Of a stretch of 64,000 bases of DNA, positions 44,322 to 55,322 are shown in pieces (positions within the stretch are counted from its first letter, which is position 1; each line of letters starts with the position of its first letter). The notes under the pieces were generated by a model. That model did no database searches. It was not told the DNA's origin and saw only the letters and a program-made list of their open reading frames with translations. Source of the DNA: an uncultured Bacteroidia bacterium (GTDB lineage: Bacteria; Bacteroidota; Bacteroidia; Bacteroidales; UBA932); contig CACWOH010000011.1 of the NCBI GenBank assembly GCA_902762435.1, positions 62,001-126,000 on the forward strand, written 5' to 3'. The position numbers were made by a program, and so were the translations under genes.

Positions 44322-46312
44322 TACCGCAGGAGACCGTCAATCTGATACTGGATACCGCCCGCATCGAAGATGTCGTGGGGGATTTCGTCACGTTGAAGCG
44401 GCGGGGGAGCAGCCTCTGGGCCTGCTGCCCGTTCCACAACGAGAAGACCCCCTCCTTCCACGTCGAGCCGGCGCGCGGCATCTACAAGTGTTTCGGTTGC
44501 GGCAAATCCGGGACGGCCGTGGGTTTCCTGATGGAGTACGAGCGCCTGTCGTACGTGGATGCGCTCCGCTACCTGGCCCGGAAGTATCACATCGAGGTGC
44601 AGGAGGAAGAGGAGTCCGCCGAGGAGATCGCCCGGCGGCAGCGCAGCGAGAGCCTGCTGCTCGTCTCCGACTTCGCCCGGCAGTTTTTCAACGACCAGCT
44701 CAAATCCGGCGAAGGACGCAGCGTGGGGTACGCCTACTACCGCTCCCGCGGCATCGAGGACGAGACCATCGCACGCTGGAGCCTCGGCTGGGCCCCGGCC
44801 GGCCGCTCGGGCCTCGTGGAGGCCGCCCGCAAGGCCGGCTACAAGGACGAGTACCTGCTCGGGGCGGGCCTGGCCGTACAGAACGACGACGGCTTGCTGA
44901 CGGACCGTTTCCGCGAGCGCGTGATGTTCCCGATCCATACGGTGAGCGGACGCGTGATCGCGTTCAGCGGCCGCACGCTCAAGTCCGACAACCCCGCGAA
45001 ATACGTCAACTCGCCCGAGACGGAGATCTACGTCAAGAGCCGCAACCTGATGGGCATCTATTTCGCCAAGGGCGAGATCGCCCGCGCGGACCGCTGCATC
45101 CTCGTGGAAGGCAACGTGGACGTGGTAATGATGCACCAGCTGGGCATCACCAATGTCGTGGCTTCCTGCGGCACCTCGCTCACCGTGGAGCAGGTGCGCC
45201 TGATCAAGAAGTTCACGGAGAACGTGACGATCATGTACGACGGCGACTCCGCCGGCATCCACGCTGCCGAACGCGCCGTGCCGATGATCCTGGACGAGGG
45301 GATGAACGTGCGCATCGTGCCCCTGCCGGAGGGCGAGGACCCCGATTCCTTCTCCCGCAGCCACAGCCGCGACGAGGTCCGCGCCTACATCGAGGCGAAC
45401 GAGAAGGATTTCATCGTCTTCCACACGGACCGCCTGCTCGCCCAGGCGGCGGGCGACCCGCTGCGGAAGGCGGGCCTGATCAACGGGATCGCGGATACCA
45501 TCGCACACATCCCGGACGCCGTGAAACGCACCACCTACGCGGAGGCCGTGGCCCGGCAGTTCGATATGGAGGTGGGCAACCTGCTCGAGCGGATCGGCCG
45601 CACGCGCCGCGCCCTGCAGGAAGAGGAACTGAAGGCGAAGGAGCGGGAAGAACGCCGGCGCCGCAACGGCCTGCCCCCGGAGCCGGGGCTGACGGACGCA
45701 CCGGACGAGCCTGGCGAACTTCCGCGGACGGACGCTTCCGTACCGGAAGAAAACCGGATCCTGGGCCCCGCGGAACGGGATTTGCTGTATTTCCTGCTGC
45801 GTTACGGCTGCAACCAGCTGGACTTCGAGAGCGATTCGGAATACTACAGCGGCAGCGAACTGGACAAGCCCACCGTGGCGGATTTCATCCACGGCGCCCT
45901 CAGCGACGGAACGCGGATGGGGAACAGTGCCTACGCGGCGGTCTATGACGCCTTTTTCGCCCTGTACGACGAAGGCCTGTCGCAGGAGGAGATCGTCAAG
46001 CGCCTGCTGGATTCGGCGGACCGCCGGATGGCCGGCATCGTCTCGGAACTCTCCACGGAGAAGTACCAGCTGACGGTGGAGGCGTTCGAGCGCTCCCTGA
46101 CCACGACCGACTCCTGGCTGGTCGCGCAGGTGCCGCGCGCCATCCTCAATTACGCCGAGCGGCGCCTGCAGAGCCGCTACGAGCAGCTTCGGCTCTCCCT
46201 GTCGGACGCCCAACCCGACACGGAGCCGGCCATCCTGCAGGAAATGATCAAGATCCAGACCGCGCAGCGGCGGATCAGACAGAAAATGGGAAGAGAAAAG
46301 AACACGAAATAA
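44318..46312 (+). CDS. dnaG: DNA primase DnaG
   Basis: A 664-aa primase that makes RNA primers for replication. The CHC2 zinc finger uses Cys37, His40, Cys58 and Cys61 ([16 protein letters not shown]...[10 protein letters not shown]); the catalytic part follows with [18 protein letters not shown] and the TOPRIM acidic residues in [13 protein letters not shown] and [12 protein letters not shown]. The C-terminal helicase-binding region starts around 480. The start is GTG at 44318, overlapping the recQ stop (GTGA), and the stop overlaps the metG ATG (TAATG), so recQ-dnaG-metG are translationally coupled. Confidence 0.95.
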
Positions 46313-48366
46313 TGGACAAACAATTCAAGAGAACCCTCGTGACCTGCGCGTTGCCCTACGCCAACGGTCCGATCCACATCGGCCACCTGGCCGGAGTCTA
46401 TGTGCCCGCAGACATCTATGTGCGCTACCTGCGTATGCGCGGCAAGGAAGTCCTGTATGTCTGCGGATCCGACGAACACGGTGTGCCCATCACCATCAAG
46501 GCGCGCCAGCAGGGCTGCAGCCCGCAGGACATCGTGGACCGGTACCACGGCATCATCAAGGACTCGTTCGAGGGCCTGGGCATCCACTTTGACATCTATG
46601 GCCGCACCTCCTCCAAGGTCCACGCCGACACCTCCTCCGAGTTTTTCCGTCGGCTCTACGACGCCGGCAAGTTCATCACGAAGGAGAGCGAGCAGTACTA
46701 CGACCCCGAGGCGAAGACCTTCCTCGCGGACCGCTACATCGTGGGCACCTGCCCCAAGTGCGGCAATGAAGGCGCCTACGGCGACCAGTGCGAGAAATGC
46801 GGCAGCACCCTCAGTCCCGAGGAGCTGATCAACCCGAAGAGCAAGCTCAGCGGCGCCGCGCCCGTCAAGAAGAAGACCACCCACTGGTACCTCCCGCTGC
46901 AGGACTACGAGCCCTGGCTGCGCGAGTGGATCCTGGAAGGGCACACCGAGTGGCGCTCCAACGTCTACGGCCAGGTCAAGAGCTGGCTGGACGGCGGCCT
47001 GCAGCCGCGCGCCGTCACCCGCGACCTCGACTGGGGTGTACCCGTGCCCGTGGAGGGCGCCGAGGGCAAGGTCCTCTACGTGTGGTTTGACGCCCCGATC
47101 GGCTACATTTCCAACACGAAGGAACTCCTGCCCGACAGCTGGGAGAAGTGGTGGAAGTCGCCGGACACCCGCCTGATCCACTTCATCGGCAAGGACAACA
47201 TCGTCTTCCACTGCATCGTGTTCCCGTCGATGCTGAAGGCCTACGGCGACGGCTTCATCCTCCCGGACAACGTCCCCGCCAACGAGTTCCTCAACCTCGA
47301 GGGCGACAAGATCTCGACCTCGCGCGGCTGGGCCGTGTGGGCGCACGAGTACCTGCAGGACTTCCCGGGCAAGGAGGACGTGCTGCGCTACGTGCTCACG
47401 GCCAACGCCCCCGAGACCAAGGACAACGACTTCAGCTGGAAGGACTTCCAGCAGCGCAACAACAGCGAGCTCGTGGCCATTTTCGGCAACTTCGTCAACC
47501 GGGCCATGGTGCTGACGCACAAGTACTTCGACGGCAAGGTCCCGCCCTGCGGGACGCTGGAGGACATCGACCGGGAGGCGCTCGCCGAGATCCCGGCGCT
47601 GAAGGCCTCGATGGAAAGGAACCTCGAGGGCTTCCGCTTCCGCGAGGCGCTCAAGGACGCGATGGGCATCGCCCGCGTGGGCAACAAGTACATCTCCGAC
47701 ACGGAGCCCTGGAAGGTCGCCAAGACCGACCTGGACCGCACCGCCACCATCCTGAACCTGTCGCTGCAGATCTGCGCGGACCTCGCGATCGCCTTCGAGC
47801 CCTTCACCCCGTTCGCCGCGAAGCGGCTCCGGGAGATGCTCGGCTCGCCGCTGGACTGGGAAGTCCTCGGGCGGCCGCAGATCCTGCCTGCCGGGCACGT
47901 GCTGGGCGCCGCCGAACTGCTGTTCGCCAAGATCGAGGACGACGCCATCGACAGGCAGCTCGCCCGCCTGGACGCCATCCGCGCCGAGCGCGAGGCGGCC
48001 GCCAAGGCCGAAGCCGCGAAGCAGGTGGCCCCGCAGAAGGACGGCTGCACCTTCGACGAGTTCGAGAAGATGGACATCCGCACCGCGACGGTCCTGGAGG
48101 CCGAGCGCGTGCCCAAGACGGACAAGTTGCTCAAGCTTACGATCGACACCGGCATCGACCGGCGCGTGATCGTGTCCGGCATCGCCGAGTACTACAGCCC
48201 CGAGGCGATGGTGGGCCGGCAGATCTGCATCCTGGCGAACCTGCAGCCCCGCACGATCCGCGGCATCGAGAGCAAGGGCATGATCCTGATGGCGAAGCAG
48301 GGCGACGGTTCCATGCGTTTCATCACCCCGGAGGAGGCCGTCTGCAACGGCGCCCAGATCGGTTAA
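46312..48366 (+). CDS. metG: Methionyl-tRNA synthetase
   Basis: A 684-aa class I aminoacyl-tRNA synthetase. Visible are the HIGH motif in [15 protein letters not shown], the zinc knuckle [18 protein letters not shown], the KMSKS-equivalent [13 protein letters not shown], the helical anticodon-binding domain, and a C-terminal EMAP/Trbp111-like tRNA-binding domain (about 575-684; [18 protein letters not shown] onward) used for dimerisation and tRNA capture. The KISTS form is normal for this branch. It follows dnaG with a one-base overlap. Confidence 0.96.
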   Translation: MDKQFKRTLVTCALPYANGPIHIGHLAGVYVPADIYVRYLRMRGKEVLYVCGSDEHGVPITIKARQQGCSPQDIVDRYHGIIKDSFEGLGIHFDIYGRTSSKVHADTSSEFFRRLYDAGKFITKESEQYYDPEAKTFLADRYIVGTCPKCGNEGAYGDQCEKCGSTLSPEELINPKSKLSGAAPVKKKTTHWYLPLQDYEPWLREWILEGHTEWRSNVYGQVKSWLDGGLQPRAVTRDLDWGVPVPVEGAEGKVLYVWFDAPIGYISNTKELLPDSWEKWWKSPDTRLIHFIGKDNIVFHCIVFPSMLKAYGDGFILPDNVPANEFLNLEGDKISTSRGWAVWAHEYLQDFPGKEDVLRYVLTANAPETKDNDFSWKDFQQRNNSELVAIFGNFVNRAMVLTHKYFDGKVPPCGTLEDIDREALAEIPALKASMERNLEGFRFREALKDAMGIARVGNKYISDTEPWKVAKTDLDRTATILNLSLQICADLAIAFEPFTPFAAKRLREMLGSPLDWEVLGRPQILPAGHVLGAAELLFAKIEDDAIDRQLARLDAIRAEREAAAKAEAAKQVAPQKDGCTFDEFEKMDIRTATVLEAERVPKTDKLLKLTIDTGIDRRVIVSGIAEYYSPEAMVGRQICILANLQPRTIRGIESKGMILMAKQGDGSMRFITPEEAVCNGAQIG

Positions 48367-48380
48367 AGGAAGACACAGAG

Positions 48381-49526
48381 ATGAAAGTTCTGATCATAGA
48401 CGACGAGCGGGCGATCCGCAATTCGCTGGGGGAGATCCTCGGCGACGAAGGCTACGAAGTCGATACCGCCGAAGACGGGCTCGTGGCGCTCCAGAAGGTT
48501 GAAAAGGAGAAATACGACGTCATCTTCTGCGACATCAAGATGCCCGGGATGGACGGCACCGAGGTGCTCGCGAAATTCATGGAAATGGGCCTGGACGCCG
48601 CCGTGGTGATGATTTCCGGCCACGCCGACATCAAGACCGCCGTGGACTGCATCAAGCTGGGCGCCTTCGACTTCATCGAGAAGCCGCTGGACCTGAACCG
48701 CATCCTGATCACGATCAAGAACGCCGGGGACCGGGTGGTGCTGACCGCCCAGAACAAGGCGCTCAAGAAGAAGGTGTACGGCGCCGACATGGTGGGAGAT
48801 TCCGCCCCGATGCAGCACGTCCGCGAGATGATCGCGAAGGTGGCGCCCACCGACGCCCGCGTGCTGGTCATCGGCCCCAACGGTTCCGGCAAGGAACTCG
48901 TGGCGCGCAACCTCCACCAGCTCAGCCCCCGCAGCGCGATGCCTTTCGTGGAGGTGAACTGCGCCGCCATTCCCGGCGAACTCATCGAAAGCGAACTGTT
49001 CGGACACGAGAAGGGCTCCTTCACCTCGGCCATCAAGCAGCACAAGGGCAAGTTCGAGCAAGCGGACGGCGGCACCCTCTTCCTGGACGAGATCGGCGAT
49101 ATGAGCCTGGCCGCCCAGGCAAAGGTCCTGCGCGTGCTGCAGGAGAAGAAACTTTCCCGCGTGGGTTCCGACAAGGACATCGAGGTGGACGTCCGCGTGG
49201 TCGCCGCCACCAACAAGGACCTGGCGAAGGAGATCGAGAAGGGGACCTTCCGCGAGGACCTCTACCACCGCCTGAGCGTGATCGTGATCCCCGTCCCCTC
49301 GCTGGACGAGCGGCGCGACGACATCCCGCAGCTGATCGAGTTCTTCAAGGCGAAGTACACCGACGGCGGCAAGCCCCGCAGCTTCTCGCCGGAGGCGGTG
49401 GAACTGCTGAAACAGAAGCACTGGCCGGGCAACATCCGCGAACTGGACAACGTCGTGGACCGGCTCCTCATCCTCGGGGACGAGCCCGTCAGCGCGGAGA
49501 ACGTCCGCTCGTACGTGAATCTTTAG
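48381..49526 (+). CDS. NtrC-type response regulator without DNA-binding domain
   Basis: A 381-aa protein with a receiver domain (1-120; Asp7/Asp8, phospho-acceptor Asp51, Lys101) and a central AAA+ sigma-54 activator domain (about 135-375; Walker A GPNGSGKE at 165-172, Walker B GGTLFLDEIGDM). The loop that contacts sigma-54, GAFTGA in active members, reads GSFTSA here (212-217), and the protein stops at NVRSYVNL without the usual Fis-type helix-turn-helix. Bacteroidota homologues share this form. It may act from solution, on other AAA+ partners, or not on sigma-54 at all. It starts 14 bp after metG and overlaps the convergent gene by 4 bp. Confidence 0.88.
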   Translation: MKVLIIDDERAIRNSLGEILGDEGYEVDTAEDGLVALQKVEKEKYDVIFCDIKMPGMDGTEVLAKFMEMGLDAAVVMISGHADIKTAVDCIKLGAFDFIEKPLDLNRILITIKNAGDRVVLTAQNKALKKKVYGADMVGDSAPMQHVREMIAKVAPTDARVLVIGPNGSGKELVARNLHQLSPRSAMPFVEVNCAAIPGELIESELFGHEKGSFTSAIKQHKGKFEQADGGTLFLDEIGDMSLAAQAKVLRVLQEKKLSRVGSDKDIEVDVRVVAATNKDLAKEIEKGTFREDLYHRLSVIVIPVPSLDERRDDIPQLIEFFKAKYTDGGKPRSFSPEAVELLKQKHWPGNIRELDNVVDRLLILGDEPVSAENVRSYVNL

Positions 49527-50299
49527 TCCCGCACCACCACGGCGCCGCGGCGCCCGATACGCCGGATTTCGTCCTCGGAGAAGCGGGCGTCATCCGGCGT
49601 CCTGTACCGGCGTTTCTCGAAGAGGAGCAGCTCGTGCGTGTCCGCGGAAATCAGCATCTTGTAGCAGAAGCGGTCCCCGCCGCCGTCCGCCGGCGCCACG
49701 CACAGGGCGGCCACGGCGTCTTTCCGCTGCGCGAGGACGGCCGCGTCCGCCGCGTCGGGGTCGAGCAGGACCGTCTTCCCGCGCAGGCTGGCGCCATCCA
49801 GGGCCGGCAGTCCGGCGTAGGCCGTCCGGTCGGAAATCATCGCCTGCTCCACGAAGTTCTGGATGATGTCCAGGAACGCGCCCATCAGCACGAGTTCCCG
49901 TCCGCCGGGATCGTCCGCGCCGGCGATGGGTATCCGGACCACCTCGAAAGCCTGCTTGAGCTGGTCCTTTTCGCCTTCCTTCCCGCCTTTGGACAGGATC
50001 AGGAACAGGATGCCGCGGTCCTGCGCCAGCGTGAGGAAGTAATAGGAAGAGGAGAAAGCCAGGCGCCCGTATTCTTCCGGGGTGCAGAATTCATAGGGCG
50101 AGATGCGCCAGTGGACGGCGACGGCCTCGCGCAGCGTGAGCTCCAGGAAGGGGTTGCCTCCGAGGACCACCTTGGTGGTGCGGGCGGGGAAGTCCGCCAG
50201 CCGCAGCTTGCGCGTATAGACCTTGCCCTGGCCCGGGGCCGGCAGCGCGGCGAACAGCAGGAAAAGGGTCAGAAAAAGATGGCGCAAACGGAACTTCAT
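49523..50299 (-). CDS. Exported protein of unknown function
   Basis: A 258-aa protein with a signal peptide (MKFRLRHLFLTLFLLFAALP, cleavage about 23). The mature part is mixed alpha/beta with no recognised domain; notable stretches are TTKVVLGGNPFLELTLREAV, WRISPYEFCTPEEYG and a tail of arginine-rich residues (RRIGRRGAVVVRD). It is divergent from dnaX and shares a compact promoter region with it. ATG at 50299 is chosen because it lies 5 nt after a TAAATTTG box and opens with the signal peptide. I recall similar proteins only from Bacteroidales. Confidence 0.65.
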   Translation of the reverse strand: MKFRLRHLFLTLFLLFAALPAPGQGKVYTRKLRLADFPARTTKVVLGGNPFLELTLREAVAVHWRISPYEFCTPEEYGRLAFSSSYYFLTLAQDRGILFLILSKGGKEGEKDQLKQAFEVVRIPIAGADDPGGRELVLMGAFLDIIQNFVEQAMISDRTAYAGLPALDGASLRGKTVLLDPDAADAAVLAQRKDAVAALCVAPADGGGDRFCYKMLISADTHELLLFEKRRYRTPDDARFSEDEIRRIGRRGAVVVRD

Positions 50300-50304
50300 A
50301 CGGC

Positions 50305-50312
50305 CAAATTTA
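50305..50312 (-). promoter_or_regulatory. Promoter -7 box (TAAATTTG), minus side of the dnaX divergent pair
   Basis: Exact box 5 nt before the ATG at 50299; its plus-strand partner begins 20 bp away. Confidence 0.7.
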
Positions 50313-50324
50313 CACAAAATTCAT

Positions 50325-50332
50325 TACATTTG
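50325..50332 (+). promoter_or_regulatory. Promoter -7 box (TACATTTG) of dnaX
   Basis: Exact TAnnTTTG box with 6 nt to the dnaX ATG at 50339, predicting a leaderless transcript. Confidence 0.7.
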
Positions 50333-50338
50333 TAAACT

Positions 50339-52126
50339 ATGTCAGACTACGTCGTATCAGCCCGCAAATACCGTCCGGACTCCTTCGAGTCGCTGATCGG
50401 ACAGGACAACATCGCACGGACCCTCAAGAACTCGATCCAGCGCGGCCAGCTCGCGCACGCCTACCTGTTCTGCGGACCCCGGGGCGTCGGCAAGACCAGC
50501 GCCGCGCGCATCTTCGCCAAGACCATCAACTGCGCCCATCCGGGTCCGGACCTGGAGCCGTGCGGCGAGTGCGACTCCTGCCGTTCCTTCGCCGAGGGGC
50601 GCTCGTACTGCATCCACGAACTGGATGCGGCGTCCAACAACGGCGTGGACGACATCAAGACCCTGATGGACCAGGTGCAGATTCCGCCGCAGGTGGGCCG
50701 CTACTCGGTGTTCATCATCGATGAGGTGCACATGCTCTCGCAGTCGGCTTTCAACGCCTTCCTGAAGACGCTGGAGGAGCCGCCCGCACACGCCATCTTC
50801 ATCCTCGCCACCACGGAGAAGCACAAGATCCTGCCCACCATCCTGAGCCGCTGCCAGACCTACGATTTCAATCGCATCGGCGTGCCCGACATCGTGCGCA
50901 ACCTGCGGGACATCGCGGGCAAGGAGGGCGTGAACGTGGACGACGAGTCGCTGCACGTGATCGCGCACAAGGCGGACGGCGCGATGCGCGACGCCCTCAC
51001 GCTCTTCGACCAGACGGTCGCCTTCTGCGGCACGGACGTCCGTTACGAGGACGTGATCCGCAACCTGGGCGTGCTGGATTACGAATACAGTTTCCGCCTG
51101 GTGGAGGCGTTCCTCGCCGGCGATTATGCCGCGGCGCTGCTCATCTTTGACGAGATCCTCTCGAAGGGTTTCAACGCGCAGCATTTCATCGCGGCGCTGA
51201 GCGCGCACCTGCGCGACCTGCTGGTGAGCCGTACCGGCGGCCTGGAGGCGCTGCTGGACCTGCCGGATTCCCTGCGGGCCCGCTACAAGGACCAGGGGGA
51301 CCGCTGCAGCGTGAAGTGGCTGTACGACGCCCTGGGCATTACCACCGCCTGCGAGGCCGGCTACCGCCTCTCGACGAACCCCCGCCTCCATATCGAATTC
51401 GCCCTGATGAAGCTCGCCTTCCTGCAGAACCAGCCCTCCGCCCAGCCTGCGGTCGCTCCGGCAGCCAAACCGGCGCAGCAGGAGGCAGTTGGCCGCTCCG
51501 CGGAGCCTGCCCCGTCGGTGTCCGATGGTGGAGTGCTGCCCCCGGAAACCGTGACCGCCGGACCTGCTGCCGAGCAACCGAAGACCGCTGAGCCTGCCGA
51601 GCCCGCGGCAGTACCTGCTACAGAGCAACAGAAACCGGCACCGAGGAAGCGCAAGACCGGCGCGTCGCTGTCGCTGGCGGCGCTGCTCAGCGACGACGAA
51701 CCCGAAATCATGCCGGCGGCCACCCCCGACCCCGCGGCGGCTCCGCAGGCCCTCCCTTCGGACGAAGAGATCGCGGCCAGATGGAAAGACCTGGCGGCCC
51801 AGTACGGCGGCGTCCAGCCCCGCCTGGCCAACGCCCTGGCCAACGCCACGCTCCAGTGCCGTGAAGAAGACGGCCGCAAGGTGATCGGCTTCTCGGTGAC
51901 GAACGAAGCCCAGAAGAAATGGATCGAAGAGCGGATCCTCCGCGACCTGGAAGACCGGTTCGCGAAACTGACCGGCTGCGGACGCATCCGCCTCGAGCCG
52001 TCCGTGGTCGCGGAAGAAGAGCAGGGGCCCCGCATCTACATGCCCACGGAAAAGGCCGCCGACCTGATGAGCAAGAACGAGGAGGTCCGCAAGCTCGTCG
52101 TGGACCTCGCCCTGGACATCAAATAA
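50339..52126 (+). CDS. dnaX: DNA polymerase III subunit gamma/tau
   Basis: A 595-aa clamp-loader ATPase. The AAA+ part shows [20 protein letters not shown] (Walker A), the zinc module [37 protein letters not shown] (Walker B) and [18 protein letters not shown] proline- and alanine-rich linker (about 375-470) leads to a C-terminal domain (about 475-595) that in tau contacts the polymerase. No A-AAA-AAG type slippery site was noticed, so a separate gamma form from frameshifting is not predicted. Confidence 0.94.
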   Translation: MSDYVVSARKYRPDSFESLIGQDNIARTLKNSIQRGQLAHAYLFCGPRGVGKTSAARIFAKTINCAHPGPDLEPCGECDSCRSFAEGRSYCIHELDAASNNGVDDIKTLMDQVQIPPQVGRYSVFIIDEVHMLSQSAFNAFLKTLEEPPAHAIFILATTEKHKILPTILSRCQTYDFNRIGVPDIVRNLRDIAGKEGVNVDDESLHVIAHKADGAMRDALTLFDQTVAFCGTDVRYEDVIRNLGVLDYEYSFRLVEAFLAGDYAAALLIFDEILSKGFNAQHFIAALSAHLRDLLVSRTGGLEALLDLPDSLRARYKDQGDRCSVKWLYDALGITTACEAGYRLSTNPRLHIEFALMKLAFLQNQPSAQPAVAPAAKPAQQEAVGRSAEPAPSVSDGGVLPPETVTAGPAAEQPKTAEPAEPAAVPATEQQKPAPRKRKTGASLSLAALLSDDEPEIMPAATPDPAAAPQALPSDEEIAARWKDLAAQYGGVQPRLANALANATLQCREEDGRKVIGFSVTNEAQKKWIEERILRDLEDRFAKLTGCGRIRLEPSVVAEEEQGPRIYMPTEKAADLMSKNEEVRKLVVDLALDIK

Positions 52127-52137
52127 ACCGGAACGCC

Positions 52138-52909
<772 letters not shown>

Positions 52910-52920
<11 letters not shown>

Positions 52921-54535
52921 GCACGCTGCGCGCGGGACGGTCGGGATCGTTCTCCACGCGGCACACGTCATTCAGGATCATCACCTCTCCGTTTTCCGGC
53001 GTGTACTTCGGCCACGCCGGCAGGGCGTCGCAGTTGGGATCGCCGGTGCGCATGAAGGCCAGCAGCGCGTCGGACATCTTGTCGGAAAGCGCGCGCGGCC
53101 TGGCACCGCCGCCGGTATGGGTGAGCATCACGTCGGTGTTGTGCAGCCAGAAGCAGATGTCCAGGCAGTGGAAGGCGCGCATGCGGCCGTCGAACAGGGG
53201 CGGCTGCCACTGGAACCAGGCCACATAGACCGGGGCGCCCTGCGCGTACTTGGTGTCCGCCGAGCGGACCACGTTCGTGCGGGTGGACAGGAGCATGGAC
53301 CAGATTTCGATCGGCCGCCGGTCCGGGAACTGCCGGGCATAGGCTTCCACGATCTCGCGCGTACGCTCGCCGTAGCGGGAGGAGAGCTGCTCCACCACGC
53401 CGTCCAGGGTGATGTCTTCCAGATCCGGCCGGGTGCGGTTGGGGTTGTTCTCGTTGAGGGTGGTGCAGTACAGGATCGGGATGTTGGGCAGGGACGCGTC
53501 GGCCGGGTCGAAGAAGGTGCCGGCCGGGATGTCCACGCCGTCGCCCACCGGGCTGAAGCCGGCGCGGCCGCCGGCGGGCGTTCCGCGGAAACTGCGGGCG
53601 GCCCGGTTGGCCAGCGCATAGTATTCTTCCCAGGGCATCTGCTGGAGCCGGTCGATCTGCGAGGGCTTCAGGCCCGCCTCCTTGAGGATATGGGCGCCGA
53701 GCGCTTCCGCGTAGGCCTTGTCCGTGGCGTTGACGGCGTTGCCGCTGAGGGCGACGCCCTTGTGGACGAGCCCCTTGGCGGCCGGCATCGTGGCGATGAC
53801 GCTGACTTTGCCGCCACCGCCGGACTGGCCGATGATGGTCACGTTGCCCGGGTCGCCGCCGAAATTGGCGATGTTGTCGTGCACCCATTGCAGGGCGGCG
53901 ATGATGTCGAGCATGCCGACGTTGCCGGAGTGGAGGTATTTCTCCCCGCCGACAGAAGCGAAATCGCTGAACCCGAACGAGTTGAGCCGGTGGTTGACGG
54001 AGCAGCAGACCACATTGCCGTAGCGGGCGAGGTTCTCGCCGCCGTAGCCGTCCTGCTCGATGGCGTTGCCGCTGGAGTAGCCGCCGCCGTGCAGCCAGAC
54101 GAGCACGGGCCGCTTCTCGCCGTCCAGGCCGGGCGTCCAGACGTTGAGGCGGAGGCAGTTTTCGCCGATGAGGTCGTAGTTCCAGTGGTCCGTGAAACCG
54201 CCGTAGGATTCGGGCCGGCGGTCATAGGCGACCACCTGCGGGGCGGACTCGCCGAACATGAGCGCCGGACGCACGTCGTCCCAGCTCTGGGGCGGCTGGG
54301 GCGGCATGAAGCGGTTCTCGCCGGCGGTGCTGGCGCCGTAGGGGATGCCGCGGAACTGGTAGATGTCGTCGAGGATGAAGCCGCGCACGCGGCCATACTG
54401 CGTGTTGGCGACGGCGATGTCTTCGCCGATGAACAGCCGCTGTCCGTCCGGGTCCTTGGCGGACTTGCCGGACGGGCCCGCGCAGGCGCACAGCAGGGCC
54501 GCTGCCGCCAGCAGGAGGAAAAGATTCTTTTTCAT
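52910..54535 (-). CDS. Type B carboxylesterase, lipoprotein
   Basis: A 541-aa alpha/beta hydrolase of the carboxylesterase/cholinesterase family with a lipoprotein signal (lipobox LLCAC, Cys at about 17). Family features: [20 protein letters not shown] near the start, the oxyanion-hole [11 protein letters not shown], and the nucleophile elbow [11 protein letters not shown] with the catalytic serine. In Bacteroidales such enzymes remove acetyl or feruloyl groups from plant polymers or act on small esters. The frame extends to an ATG at 54559, but the lipoprotein signal starts at 54535. Divergent from cmk. Confidence 0.88.
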
Positions 54536-54560
54536 ATGGGTTTGAACGTGGGTTTCCATA

Positions 54561-54568
54561 CAAATTTA
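54561..54568 (-). promoter_or_regulatory. Promoter -7 box (TAAATTTG), minus side of the cmk divergent pair
   Basis: Exact box 25 nt before the esterase ATG; the plus-strand partner begins 21 bp away. Confidence 0.65.
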
Positions 54569-54581
54569 TACAATAATTCAG

Positions 54582-54589
54582 TATATTTG
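54582..54589 (+). promoter_or_regulatory. Promoter -7 box (TATATTTG) of cmk
   Basis: Exact TAnnTTTG box 31 nt before the cmk ATG. Confidence 0.65.
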
Positions 54590-54620
54590 TAATCCTGCTG
54601 AAAGCTAAACCACACAATTT

Positions 54621-55322
54621 ATGCGCATTCCTGATATCACCATAGCCATCGACGGCTATTCCTCCACGGGCAAGAGCACGCTTGCCAAACTGATCGCCAC
54701 GCATTTCGATTTCCTGTACCTCGATTCCGGCGCGATGTACCGCGGCGTCACCCTCTTCGCCCAGGAGCAGGGCCTGATCTCCCCGGACAACGTGATCGAT
54801 CCGGCGCTGGAGGCGGCCCTGGAAGGGCTCGACCTGCATTTCGCGCCGGGCACCGTCCTGTATATGGGCGACCGCAGCATCGAGAAGGAGATCCGCACCA
54901 TGGAAGTCTCCTCGCAGGTGAGCCCCATCGCTGCCGTGCCCTACGTGCGCAGCTGGGTGGATGCGCGCCTGCACGCCTTTTCCGAGGCGGGCCGCGTGGT
55001 GATGGACGGCCGCGACATCGGAACCACCGTCTTCCCGGATGCGGAGATCAAGATCTTCATGACCGCCCGTCCGGAGGTGCGCGCCCAGCGCCGCTTCGAC
55101 GAACTCGTCTCCAAGGGCGAGAATCCGGTGTTCGAGGAGGTGATGAAGAACCTGCAGGAGCGCGATTACATCGACTCCCACCGGGAGACCTCCCCGCTGC
55201 GCCGGGCGGAAGACGCCTTCGAACTGAACAATTCCGAGATGGGCCTCACCGAGGAGATTGCCTGGGCGGAGGGCCTCATCCGCGGGAAATTCGGCCTGCT
55301 GAACGCCCCGGAGGAGCTGTGA
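54621..55322 (+). CDS. cmk: Cytidylate kinase
   Basis: A 233-aa (d)CMP kinase: P-loop IDGYSSTGKSTLAK (about 10-23; the third position carries Tyr-Ser-Ser rather than the usual GPAGSGKS, a form seen in Bacteroidota), FLYLDSGAMYRGVTL for CMP binding, VVMDGRDIGTTVFPDAEIKI and RDYIDSHRETSPLRRAEDAF. It phosphorylates CMP and dCMP for nucleic-acid synthesis. ispH overlaps its stop by one base (TGATG), a gene order (cmk-ispH) common in many bacteria. Confidence 0.93.
   Translation: MRIPDITIAIDGYSSTGKSTLAKLIATHFDFLYLDSGAMYRGVTLFAQEQGLISPDNVIDPALEAALEGLDLHFAPGTVLYMGDRSIEKEIRTMEVSSQVSPIAAVPYVRSWVDARLHAFSEAGRVVMDGRDIGTTVFPDAEIKIFMTARPEVRAQRRFDELVSKGENPVFEEVMKNLQERDYIDSHRETSPLRRAEDAFELNNSEMGLTEEIAWAEGLIRGKFGLLNAPEEL

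Noticed and set aside
47308-47330. MetG KMSKS loop reads KISTS, which first looked like a damaged active site.
   Set aside because: This variant is normal in the MetG branch found in Bacteroidota and related groups.
50339-52126. Programmed -1 frameshift in dnaX giving a short gamma subunit.
   Set aside because: No A-AAA-AAG-type slippery heptamer with following hairpin was noticed around the domain junction.
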